A DNA stretch of 64,000 nucleotides from Chrysaora quinquecirrha (taxonomy: Eukaryota > Cnidaria > Scyphozoa > Semaeostomeae > Pelagiidae). Every line of letters begins with the position of its first letter. Positions within the stretch are counted from its first letter, which is position 1. Location of the stretch: contig JACTAT010000022.1 in the NCBI GenBank assembly GCA_014526335.1, forward strand, positions 1,742,604-1,806,603. The letters run 5' to 3'. The notes below the pieces were generated by a model. That model made no database searches. It had not been told where the DNA came from and was given only the letters and a program-made list of their open reading frames with translations. Shown piece by piece: positions 23,381 to 33,378 of this stretch. The translations under genes were made by a program, and so were the position numbers.

Positions 23381-26300
23381 GCCCAACGTAAAAGAGCCTT
23401 GTGGTGCAGCGCTGCTTGATATTCGGAATCAGGCGATTATCATTGAATACCTTCTTAAAAACGTTGGCATCTTTTTCGATAAGAATTTAGCATCGGCAGC
23501 AATTGCGTTTTATCCAGAAACGGAAGATGATGAAGCACCAGTTGTAGAAAACGGTAAGAAGCAATTTTTCTTTTTATCACCTTCCTGTTTTTCTATTATT
23601 GTGTTTGGTTACTGTTAGTGTCCATCCCCATGCCGTTGCCCAACACCCTGTTCACAGGACAGTAGTCTTGCTTCAAATCAAGGAAAGTAGGGAACCCACC
23701 CCTATCTTCGGAGATAGAAGCTATGGAATGTGGATCCCTGATACCCTGGATCTCCTTCGATCACCTCCCACGAGCCACTTGCAATACAGCATGATTTTAG
23801 CTTCGTATTTGCAATTAAAGTTCTTCGGCCTGATTTGTTTCTCATGTAATTTTGGCGGTATCAGTCTCGTGATTCTTTTTAGGGTTGTTCTGTCAGTCGC
23901 CCTCTGCTTTACCCTATAGTGTCAACCTTGTTTATTCACTACCGTGAATCCTCAAATTAAACTCCCTGGGGGCGTATTAATTTTTGACGTTTTTGGATAG
24001 GGGCTAATCAGAAAGGGGCTTGAACGAAGTTCCATTGAGAATTCTCCAACAGAATATTACCGTTGTCGAAATTCGAGAGAATGAACAAGAGCATATTGAA
24101 TCTAGGGGGATAGTGGATAAGGTTGGGCACTTGTTACAATTTTAGTCCCAGGCTGGTGGCTTATTCGAAGGAGGTATTATGCAAGGGGGGGGCTAATTCG
24201 AGGATATATGTGCTGGAGTGGCACACACTGTAGAATGAAGGATGCAGTGACTATGGCCTTTTGTTAAGAAACAGTTTAGGAATGCAATGCGTTTACACTA
24301 AAACCATATTCAACCGCCCCCTAATAATCTGAAAACCTTGGAATAACCTAGAAATTTCCACAGTCGCAACTGCGCAAAAAGAAGCCATTTTTCTCTGACT
24401 ACATCATTAACATGTCTCTTTCCGTATTTCAGGCCATGCCAAAGATTTTGTCCTTGATAAAAACAATGTTGACAAAATTGGATCTTCACCTCCGAAATTG
24501 ATCTCGCTAACTGAAGCAAGAGCAAGAATGAAAGAGAACAACAAAATTGTTGAATCAAACAACAAGCAGCCTGGAGGTAAATGAAACTCTTTTAGATATT
24601 TTATAACCTCATAAGCTGACCTGAGCTTAGACTTCCCCCGAGTCTATTTCTAAATATCCTGGTTATCATGCCCAAAGCCCTAACTTCCTCGACTCTTCTT
24701 GTATTTTGGTTCTCTGTCACTTCCCCCTGGAATACAGCTCTAACTAAGGTACTGACGGGGCTACCTACGTTAAAATTTAATGTAAATATTATGTTCACTC
24801 GACAAAAAGCTGGGCGCTGTCGATTTCGAAATTGTTTGGCCACCTTATCGAGAGTTGTAGAACTTTGTTAAATCTTTCATATTTTTACATTTGTTAAGAA
24901 GAATTTAGTATATTTGATTTTTCTGAAATTGAGTTAAACATAGAAAATTAAACAGAAAATGACATTAAACCCAGCATGAAGTTTTGGCTATCCCAATATT
25001 CCTAAAAAACCATAAATTGCATTTTTTCTTGTACAAAAATTTTTCCTTGTAATGCTTAGGTGAGAAAATTCGTCGCAAGTCAAGACCGCCCTCAAACCCC
25101 ACAATACCAGCCTCGATTCCAGTGTCTCCTGGACCCAGTCTTCTATCACTTGAAGAAGCACAAGCAAGGAGCAAAGTGAAGAATTCGAAAATGCTACTGC
25201 GCAGAGGATCACTGGATGTGTTAGAAACTCAACCGCGGACTAATAAAATTCTGAACTCTGAAATCACGCCGAAAAAGAGAAGTTGGAAGGGTCTATTCTC
25301 ACGAAACAAAAGCGTCAGTGATGAATTGGACTCATATGGCGAAAATAAACGAGCGCAGACACTTAGTTCGTTTAAAAGACGAATAAGCTACGACATAACC
25401 GAGAACTTGTCGTCCCCGAGATCACAGAGTAGTTATAACCTCAGGGAACTGGGCTCTAGTGACGTCATTGAACGACCGCCACAGGGAAAAAAGGGACGGA
25501 AAAAGAAATTGGAGATCTCGTCGCCGCTTGGTGTCAGGACATCGAGTTTTGTCAGTTATGTTGGTGGAATGGAGAAACTAGAAAGGACGAATACTGCGCC
25601 CGCGCTGGATTTGAAAGAAACTGCGAAATTAGCAAGGAATCGCAATCTTGATAAATCGAAATCAATGGATGCGAATCTGCATATTAATGATAAGAAAGTG
25701 GAGAATACGGCGATAATTGAGACAATGGGGGATATTGAGATAACGGAGTTTACTGAATATAAACCGCGACTAAGGACGATTGATGACGTGGTAAACGAAG
25801 AAACACGAAGTACTGCAAGCAATGATAATGACAAAGTCAGTGAAAATGGCCATAATACCGAGACATCAAGTGATAGGTCTACACCGGTTGATAAGAAAGA
25901 CATTCGGAACTCAATATGGATTCAGAAATATGACGACATAGCACGAACATGTATGGAAAACATGAACGTTACCGATAAAGAGAATTCACCGGTTAAGGAA
26001 CCTGCTAAAAGTCCGGACAAGCAAACTGTTGATGATGACAAAGATATTTTGACCATGTCCCCTCGACATCGAAGCCCGGAAGATATCCGGTTCTCGTTAT
26101 TAAAACGAGGCAGTCGTGAGCTACACGGTAATCTTCAAATTAATAATGAGTCAAGACGAAGCGAAAAACTCCAAAGCCGAGCTATGTCTGTGGAGCCTCT
26201 AAGAAACCAAGTTGACTTACAGAAACGAGCATCGAGTTTATCAGAAGGAGGCCTGCCTCATAATGATGCTGTCGGTGGACTGACATTGGACTGGGTACCA

Positions 26301-26552
26301 GTCATGCAGCGTTCGTTGTCTTCAGGCTTGGATAAGATTGACAAAATGCCTGGGAAATTCCCAGTTAAAAAAGAAGAGACAATAATCGATGAAGAAAAAC
26401 TAAGCGCAAAAGGGATTGTAACACGAAAGGAATGGGTAAATAGGCCATTTTCAAGTTATGACAATCATCCTACTCCACAAACTGAAAATAATGACAATTC
26501 GTCAGATAAAATTAATAAAAATCGACCATCATATTATGATAATTTATTATGA
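23381..26552 (+). CDS. RhoGAP terminal exons, copy B (no 5' exons of its own)
   Basis: The exons are 23381-23553, 24433-24576 and 25060-26552, stopping at TGA. The first exon is identical to copy A in its visible coding sequence. The tail exon differs by about 20 substitutions and a one-residue loss (ENKQ to DKQ), with one CAG codon fewer in the middle exon. All frames and splice sites are intact. The copy has no PX, SH3 or arginine-finger exons and no obvious promoter. It could only be expressed by splicing from exon 18535-18642 past copy A, or from an unseen promoter. A second haplotype left in the assembly is an equally simple explanation. Confidence 0.8.
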
Positions 26553-26699
26553 TTTATTCAAATCGATAGTTAATATATGTTACCTATAATAATATACTAT
26601 ACATCAGGTAGTATCATTCCTTAATTTATTCCACACATTCCCTAACTTACATTATTTTAACGTCCAACCACCATTCATCTTCTTTATATATTCCCTTAT

Positions 26700-26870
26700 T
26701 CCTAACAAGCTGATTAAGTTCCACAAGAATCTTGTCCAGCTCCTGTGTTCTTTAACAAAATTGCAGCGATTCCCAACGGGGTTCAGCTTGAAGAACGAGT
26801 CCAAGGTTCTGCCTTTCACGTTACCACAAGGATCGTGTCTAGCTCCGATACTATTTGATAGACCTTTTTC
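26700..26870 (+). mobile_element. Decayed LINE reverse-transcriptase fragment (copy B)
   Basis: Duplicate of 22190-22345. ttaccacaaggatcgtgtct again encodes LPQGSCLAPILFD, then the sequence diverges because about 60 bp present in unit A is missing. Confidence 0.62.
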
Positions 26871-26914
26871 GAGTAATTAAATTCGCGATTAATTCAATTC
26901 AATCCAAAATAGTA

Positions 26915-26920
26915 AATAAA
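26915..26920 (+). terminator. Possible poly(A) signal, copy B
   Basis: AATAAA in the context agtaaataaaaaatac, at the position equivalent to the 22449 signal of copy A. Confidence 0.38.
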
Positions 26921-27017
26921 AAATACTTTCTGTTGTTGTTAATAAGTCTTTGTGGTTTATTGAGAGGCTCGGAGCGAATCTACGAGTTTTATAGCAAGTC
27001 TATCTCCATAGTATTCA

Positions 27018-27400
27018 TACACTCTTTTTTTTATAAGAATACTATAAATTTTGTCCAGCCTCAATATTCTTAAAAATGTTCGTTTTGAGCCTGAATATAT
27101 TCTTAAAGTATTCTTATTTTTCAAATCTGATATGCGGTTTTAGGGGAACATAGTTAAAAGAAAAATCATCTCATATGGTCGAGCGAAAGAAATATTAAAC
27201 TATTATAACAAAAAGAATGTTGTTAACAATCATGAAGTTTCGTTCTAACATTGCAAAACAGGCATCTGCTGAAAAATGAGACAGAAATATGGGAGAGCTG
27301 AGGCTGAACATATTCTTACAATATTCTTTAAAATAGGATGATTCTGAGCTTGAATATTCTTATAAACAATATTCTTATAAAGAAAAAAGAGTGTACAAAT
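27018..27400. mobile_element. MITE family C, copy in unit B
   Basis: Same inverted ends and body as 22540-22920 with very few changes. It was duplicated together with the host segment and is not an independent insertion. Confidence 0.9.
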
Positions 27401-27791
27401 TGACAGAAAACTAAACATATTTTATGCATTTCTATCATATTTTCTGTTCACTGCAGAAAATCTATCTAGAATATCATTGACCCAAAGTGGAACCAATCCC
27501 TACACCATTTGTTAACCTTTAGACAGCTTAATCGTTGTTTTCCCCTGTTCTTTTGTCGTTTAAATATTCACAATTCGTTCAAATTTATATACTGTATCTT
27601 AATAACTTTGTTCGCATCTTATAAGATTGGTTTTATATAGATTTTATTAAATTAATTTGAAAATGTTATTGTACAGTTCGATAATTAGCTACCTTAATTT
27701 ATAGAGATTCATTTAAAATAAGCGAATTTATTTCAAATAGTTATCAGAGTTTTAGCAAACAAAATTCATTTCTGATTTTGTCTTTATCTCG

Positions 27792-28400
27792 CTTGGTTTC
27801 TTTGACTTAATTCCATTGGTCAGCTGGCTGCATCCCACGAGCTGATTGGTGTTTAAATCACAATTACAACCCAGCTTCACTGTTCTGATTGGTGCATTTC
27901 GATTAGACTGATTACCTGAGTCGTAGTTATCGCTATTGAAATACATGCTAGGACGCTCAAACTGTTTGAGCGACCTCGGTTTGGTTAGTCTGTCTGATGA
28001 GCGATAACTGGGACTCAAGTAATAAGTCTATTTCGATCCGTATCTGGTTATACTTCGCTTCAAAAGAAGCAAGACATTTTTCTTGAAGATGGCAGATATC
28101 TTGAATACGAAAATCCTCTCCGCTTATAGCGACTGGGATTGCAATCGATTAGTGCAGCAACTTTTGCTTCAAATTCACGAATAATAGAAGAAAAGAGAAA
28201 GGATTCTGCAATAATCAATTTTGGAATGTTGAAAATATCTGCTCAAACTTAGGAAACAATATGCAAATAAGATAACTGACAAAAAGGAAGATACTTGACT
28301 TTATGCCTCCTTGAGTAGATAAGTTGGGACTTTGCTCCGACTTTACTCCGATTAAACGTGAATTTGAAGCAAACTTTGCTTCAATTAAGCGTAATTTTTA
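27792..28400. mobile_element. Palindromic repeat family G, copy 1
   Basis: attacctgagtcgtagttat with cgct at about 27912 is mirrored by gagcgataactgggactcaa with gtaataag at 27998-28026. A following part (cctctccgcttatagcgact, ttttgcttcaaattcacg) is shared with 38463-38550. Other copies are at 38228 and 46655. The short ATG frame at 28090 (MADILNTKILSAYSDWDC) lies inside the repeat and is not counted as a gene. Confidence 0.7.
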
Positions 28401-28908
28401 AGGTCGTTTTCCAAACAATTTAATAGCCGACAAGACGCGTTATTTCATTTCAGACAATGTTATTCTGTAGCGCAATAACGAATGCCATCCCCTGGCCACA
28501 CCCTATTTGTCATCGATTATGCTATAGCTTGCTGTATGTGATATAGCTCGTATGTGAGCAAAGCGAGCTGCAGTAGCTACCCACTTGTTAGAGACAGCTA
28601 TAGCGATGGCCCCAACTGAGCAATTTGTATTTCATCTCAAACAAACCATTCCCTCCAACTGGCCATCCATTGACATATGGTAAAACAAAATTCAATGTGG
28701 TTTTATTTCGAATTAGAACAACCTGCTTCACAAGTTCGTCTTTTTAAGGTCCATTTTGACTATTAATATATTCAAATTGTCACCCCTTACCAAGACTACC
28801 ATTGTAAAACAAGTTAAATAATTTATTGATTATCAGATGGGATTTTAACTTTTTATTGAGCAACCTGTTTTTTCTCTGTTTTTCGCAAACACAATCGATC
28901 ACAATCAG
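28401..28908. other. Intergenic or 5' intron sequence, nothing recognised
   Basis: It separates the duplicated RhoGAP 3' flank from the next exon chain. That chain must have an upstream exon contributing two bases of a split codon, but I cannot place it here. Confidence 0.4.
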
Positions 28909-30343
28909 GCCTTTGAACGTCAAAAGGTTTGAAAACTTTGTTGGAGGCGTGTTGAATAATGCATTGGTACTTCTAAATGAATTGGGTTGTTTTCAAGTAG
29001 GTATTACATGTATTTGTGTAGATTAACGCGTTTCCTGTGAAGTTTCGTTATAGGTTGCAGCAAATAAGTTTGGTGGCATCTTATGGTATTTTTTAGTATT
29101 ATGAACAAGGCAGAACTCTTGAGCATTTCTGGTTGACAATAAGCAAAACGTTGTTTCGAAAAGCGAGATTCTCACAGGTAAGCAATGTCTATTTCTTCAA
29201 CTTTTAGTTTTTCTTTCTTCTTCCAACTGCAAACTCAATATCTGCCCGATATCTTCTTAGATAGCAATTGAAGGTGTGAAGTTTATTTTGTTAGCTTCTT
29301 CATGAGATCGCTTAGCTTTGTTTAAACCTTGGTTGTCTTATTCTTTTGCGAGTTTGTGACCATTTCTATTTCTTCCCAAACTTTCTTTTCAGAATCTTCT
29401 CAAAACATTGTATGTTCAAGACAAGTGATTTTCCAGGCCGCTAGGCACTGGGGGCAGATCGGGCTAATGCCCCCCAATATTTACAAAATCCATTGTTTTG
29501 GTGTATTTCCTGTATGTTTGCCTATTGTCCCCAAGTTGTCCCTGTTGTTTGAAGAACATTGGTGCCCCCAGAAAACCTTTTTCGTTCCTACAGCACTGTT
29601 TTCGCCGGAAGATTTAGCTTGCTTGACTCGATTAGTCTCTGAGATTAAGAAGGATATTTTCTTCTCGTAGCAGATTCAAAATCATGCATCTGATTAAGAT
29701 CTTATGTGAACCCTACAGCTGATGAACCAGCTTAGAAACAATTGGATATAAGATATCTTGTAATAATCTGCATTATGCAATTACAATTTTTTCCTAACGA
29801 GTTGCAAACAGCTGTTGCTGTTGTCATATTCGTTGTAGATTCACCCACAAACCTTTAATCCCTTCCATGCGATTTGACTTTGTATTACAAGCAGTGGGAA
29901 ATATGTTTCTGAATTATTCAGAGCAATACGTCAAATCTATATCAGTGGTCAATCCAAATCAGCTTTATGGCATTACCCCCCTGTCATATAGTGTAAGCCC
30001 TTATTGCCCTGTCTTAAAAAGGCGTTGTTTGGATTAGAGTACAGCCAAATCCGCACTTGTCTTGACAGACGATGGAGGGGAGGGTGATGCTGATGATGAC
30101 GATGATGATGATTATGATATGAAGATGATCATGATCGTGATAACGATGATGATGAACGTGAATGATGATGATCATGATCATGATGACAATGATAGTGGCT
30201 TTAGTAAGTAACCCTTTTATTTATCAAATGCAATAACTTCTATTTCCTTGTTTTAGATCTTATCGTTCAAACACCAAACAAGATTTCTTACCAAAGTTTG
30301 CTGTTATTTGCAAAGTATTTTGGAGATAGCGAATCGACCCTGA
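28909..30343 (+). CDS. Exon chain for an unrecognised helical protein (3' part)
   Basis: Five exons join in phase: 28909-28996 (PLNVKRFENFVGGVLNNALV then LLNELGCFQ), 29097-29177 (YYEQGRTLEHFWLTISKTLF then RKARFSQ), 29393-29424 (NLLKTLYVQDK), 29839-29992 (FTHKPLIPSMRFDFVLQAVG and on to PNQLYGITPLSYS) and 30257-30343 (ILSFKHQTRFLTKVCCYLQS then ILEIANRP, stop). Each has usable AG acceptors and GT donors. The peptide is leucine-rich and looks all-helical, with no motif I recognise. The start is not found. An alternative donor at 29990 (gtgtaa) would instead feed the other open frame through to 30582. Real coding is likely; identity is unknown. Confidence 0.55.
30075..30200. repeat. GAT-rich microsatellite
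   Basis: gatgatgacgatgatgatga and atgatgatcatgatcatgat words in the intron between 29992 and 30257. Confidence 0.85.
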
Positions 30344-30346
30344 GAT

Positions 30347-32239
30347 ATGTATCGCAGAATTTCATCGCCAGCACGAAACCCGCACCAAGTAACAAACGAA
30401 GAAAAGCGACGCTCGCAATCATTGACCGGAGCAGTCGAAACAGCAAAGGTAACCCTTCCACCGTCATGGAAAGGCTTTGTTACGATTGGCGAAACAACGC
30501 CAGCCCCGCAAGTTCAAAATTTCAAAATGGGACTATACGCATTGAACGAACAGTCGCAATTTCGAGGCATAATATTTCGTAACTTGAATCCTATTGAAGA
30601 AATTCGGCCGTTTGGAATCTACTCTGCAAACAAGGATGCGCTCAGAAGTTTACAAAGTCTTGACCATCGACTGAAAAAAGAGCTGAGCTCTCATCCGTCA
30701 GACCCTAGAATGACAAATGAAGGATTGTGTAGGCCAGCGTCGCATCAGCATCAAGTAGGAAATTCATCAGTAATTGCAACAAACTCAGAACCACTGGGGA
30801 GGTATAATGCTCAGAGTTACCATAGCATGAAAACATTGCCTGAAGATGCTAATGTGGTGGCATTATCTCCAGAGGCAAAACACGATTCGGTGTCCGTGAC
30901 GTCATCAACCTACCTTGACTTGTCCGACCTTGAATCGTCACTGAATCAATCAAAACAATCGAGACTGTCATTCTACGCAAACCGACACCGGACATCAAGC
31001 ATATTCTCTGATAAATATGATAATTATTCGCATAATTATGATAATTATTCATTGGCTTCGAGCTCTGGATCTTTGGCATTCGATTCGCAGAGTGTTAATC
31101 GAGTCCCAGGCCTCCTGAAGTCACCGAGATACCCCGATGACCAATTGAATGAGATTTCGAAGCTTGTGAAGCAAATTAGCGATAAGGAAGGCTGTGTGAG
31201 AAACTACAAATTCCAGAGCAATTTCCAGAAGATCTGCGATGTTGTGAACGTTATTCTAAGCGAAATTCCATCCTCAGTTTTGCCGTTTAATATCAAGGAA
31301 ACAACGCTCAATGGAAATTATGAAACTGTTGGGATAAACAACTATGAAATCTACGTTATTCCAGAAATAAACAAGCAGTATTTTGAAGTTTCATTTCCCA
31401 GCAAAAGCCCTTCTCAGGCGAACGTTTTTCTCATTAAAAACAACCCAAGTCTTGAGATATTCTGCGTCGAAGATGCAACGACAAACCGCCGAAAACTTTC
31501 ACCCTGTAAACTGATGATCATTTTCGCACACGTCTTTAGCACAAGCGCAAAAGACAGTGCGGTAGATGGCACTTTATATCCTTATGGTGCGCAAGTATTT
31601 TTCGATGAAATATCGGAAAAGGGAATCGACCTGACTATTAACTTTCGCTCTACAGACACTCAATGCAAAGTATCGTTAATTTTGGCGTTAGATGTCGATA
31701 AATTTCCCGAGACAAGCGCTTTATTTCATCGCAAAGACTGGCCTATGGCGTCGGTTAAACAACAGGTAAGCAAAACCGGTGTCCATTTGATAGCGAGGCT
31801 GTCTGATTCGGATATTCATACGTGGAAAGTGAAGTTTCTCAAAGCGAGGCAGACACTGCTACAGGGGACCGATGATACGGGAAATAAGTTGCGACTGCTT
31901 TTGGTTATGCAGTGCCTACGCGAAACAGTCTTATCGCAACCTGATATCATCCTACCGTCACATCTCGCAACGATTATCTTTTGGGCGAGCGTCAAGTTTC
32001 GGGCGCCAACAGACTGGACGAATGAAAAATTAGGAAAACGATTTCTTGATTTTATCGTTGCTCTGAGGCGTTGCCTGTGGAGGAGAGAATGCGCTGATTT
32101 TTTCATTCCGAACCTGAATTTATTTGGAAGAATTAGCAAGGACGACTCACAAGCACTTCTTATGAAGCTTGACGAGATTATCAAAGAACCTTTAGCTTTT
32201 TTAAAATCAAGACTACAGCATAAAAATATGCACATGTAG
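30347..32239 (+). CDS. Mab-21 / cGAS-fold nucleotidyltransferase-like protein, divergent
   Basis: Single uninterrupted 630-codon frame. Residues 1-280 are polar and low-complexity with no domain that I see. From about 290 to the end it follows the Mab-21 pattern. The N-lobe segment around 320-345 has LNGNYETVGINNYEIYVI where active family members have G-S and an acidic-x-acidic pair. Here only one acidic residue (E334) remains and Y336 replaces the second, so catalysis is doubtful. The C-lobe from W493 (WKVKFLKARQTLL), through LPSHLATIIFWASVKF and LGKRFLDFIVALRRCLWR to the FIPNLNLF helix, matches the helical Mab-21 domain well. Known relatives include MAB21L proteins, ITPRIP proteins and cGAS-like receptors; I cannot say which is closest. 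In-frame TGA lies two codons upstream, so ATG 30347 is the first possible start. Confidence 0.68.
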   Translation: MYRRISSPARNPHQVTNEEKRRSQSLTGAVETAKVTLPPSWKGFVTIGETTPAPQVQNFKMGLYALNEQSQFRGIIFRNLNPIEEIRPFGIYSANKDALRSLQSLDHRLKKELSSHPSDPRMTNEGLCRPASHQHQVGNSSVIATNSEPLGRYNAQSYHSMKTLPEDANVVALSPEAKHDSVSVTSSTYLDLSDLESSLNQSKQSRLSFYANRHRTSSIFSDKYDNYSHNYDNYSLASSSGSLAFDSQSVNRVPGLLKSPRYPDDQLNEISKLVKQISDKEGCVRNYKFQSNFQKICDVVNVILSEIPSSVLPFNIKETTLNGNYETVGINNYEIYVIPEINKQYFEVSFPSKSPSQANVFLIKNNPSLEIFCVEDATTNRRKLSPCKLMIIFAHVFSTSAKDSAVDGTLYPYGAQVFFDEISEKGIDLTINFRSTDTQCKVSLILALDVDKFPETSALFHRKDWPMASVKQQVSKTGVHLIARLSDSDIHTWKVKFLKARQTLLQGTDDTGNKLRLLLVMQCLRETVLSQPDIILPSHLATIIFWASVKFRAPTDWTNEKLGKRFLDFIVALRRCLWRRECADFFIPNLNLFGRISKDDSQALLMKLDEIIKEPLAFLKSRLQHKNMHM

Positions 32240-33071
32240 AGAGATTAGAAATATAATCATTATTCTATAAAATTTCACGCTCTTTTAATTTAATATAATT
32301 CTAAAACATATGAAAAATACAATATTACAAATTTGTCAACTTTTGTCTGTACAGCTTATAAAGACGCAAAAAGCAAGTCCACATGGTAAGAGAAGCAAAA
32401 GGCCAACCTCCATTCCAGCCAGTTCCAGCCTCCGCTCAAGCTAGCCTCAATCCCGCTAACCTCTTTCCTGTGAACGGAGATAATCGTGAAATTCCTCCAC
32501 ACGTCTTCGCTGATTGGCCCATAGTAACACATGACTTCGTTTAGATTTTACAAAACTGAAAGCTTCGTCGAGTTCAAGATTTTGGTCCTGAAAAGCAAAA
32601 TTGAAATTAAGGGTAATGTTTGGTGTTTAGCGCCAGTCGCTGGGATCTCAGAAGCGGATGAACTAACAAGATGTCGAACCAGGCTATGGTGCTACCGTGG
32701 TTGGTTGGGCGGTTGGGGCTCAAACTCAGCGCTCGCTAAAGATTCACTAAAGATTACCTTCATGAGATAACAAACGACAATCAAAGCGCTTCTTCCTCTT
32801 CCAGCTTTACAATGAACATAAACGCTTTCATTTCTTGCTCTGAAATCTTCAATAAATTCAATGCTTTTCTCAATCTCTGAAATTGACGGTGCAGCGTCGA
32901 AATCCCTCGTAGGAATCCATAATCGTGCTACTCCCAGGTTTTGCCATTGCTAGACGATTTGAAACAATAAGTTATGGATAAACGACCAAAGGGGGAGATA
33001 AAAATCTATTTCTGAATTGAGTTTAAAGAAAGGGAGAGCGTCGAAGAGTCCTAATTTAGGAACATTACGAC
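32240..33071. other. Intergenic, includes a repeat family F relative (32600-32740)
   Basis: 32600-32740 (gtttagcgccagtcgctggg, gtcgaaccaggctatggtgc) resembles 40660-40815 and the inverse of 11985-12125. The rest shows nothing clear. No convincing poly(A) signal was found for the Mab-21-like gene. Confidence 0.5.
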
Positions 33072-33378
33072 AGGTCTCTGTGGCGCAGAAGTTAGCGTGC
33101 AGGACTCAAAGCGAAAATGTTGCGGGTTCGAGTTTGAGACAAGGTCCTTTCTACTAGTGTTTCCGAGATAACAACCTTAGGCAAGTTGTTCAGACAAATG
33201 TGCCTCTCTGTACCCAGATGTATAAATGGGTACCTGGTCGTGGTCGGTAGTTATCAGCGCCGTGTGCGGCTGCAACCGTGCCATATGCCCGCCATATGCT
33301 AATGCATCCAGACCAGGGGTAAGGTGTAAATTCGACTGAGTAGCCTTAAAAGCGGCAACATTACTAAGTTTACTTTAC
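33072..33378 (+). mobile_element. tRNA-derived SINE (family S1)
   Basis: The head has an A-box-like tggcgcagaagttagcgtg at 33081-33099 and a B box gggttcgagt at 33124-33133, about 43 bp apart as in a tRNA. The body at 33203-33236 (tgtacccagatgtataaatg then ggtacctgg) resembles the conserved core described for Nin-DC-type SINEs of invertebrates; that comparison is from memory. No clear tail repeat was found. Confidence 0.75.

Larger units (their letters stand above)
23345..27791. repeat. 4.5-kb tandem duplication, unit B
   Basis: It begins tgccaagatttcaacaatat 32 bases after unit A ends, with the linker tagtgccaaaacgtggtttc then tactttccata between them. It ends tctttatctcg at 27791. Differences from unit A are scattered substitutions and small indels, a few percent, both in exons and introns. 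Confidence 0.95.

Noticed and set aside
28090..28185. Short ATG frame MADILNTKILSAYSDWDC
   Set aside because: It lies in repeat family G, with a related but different frame in the 38463 copy. No splice continuity.
33072..33145. tRNA gene
   Set aside because: It has A and B boxes but no intact acceptor stem, and continues into a SINE body. Same reasoning for 54890-54962.
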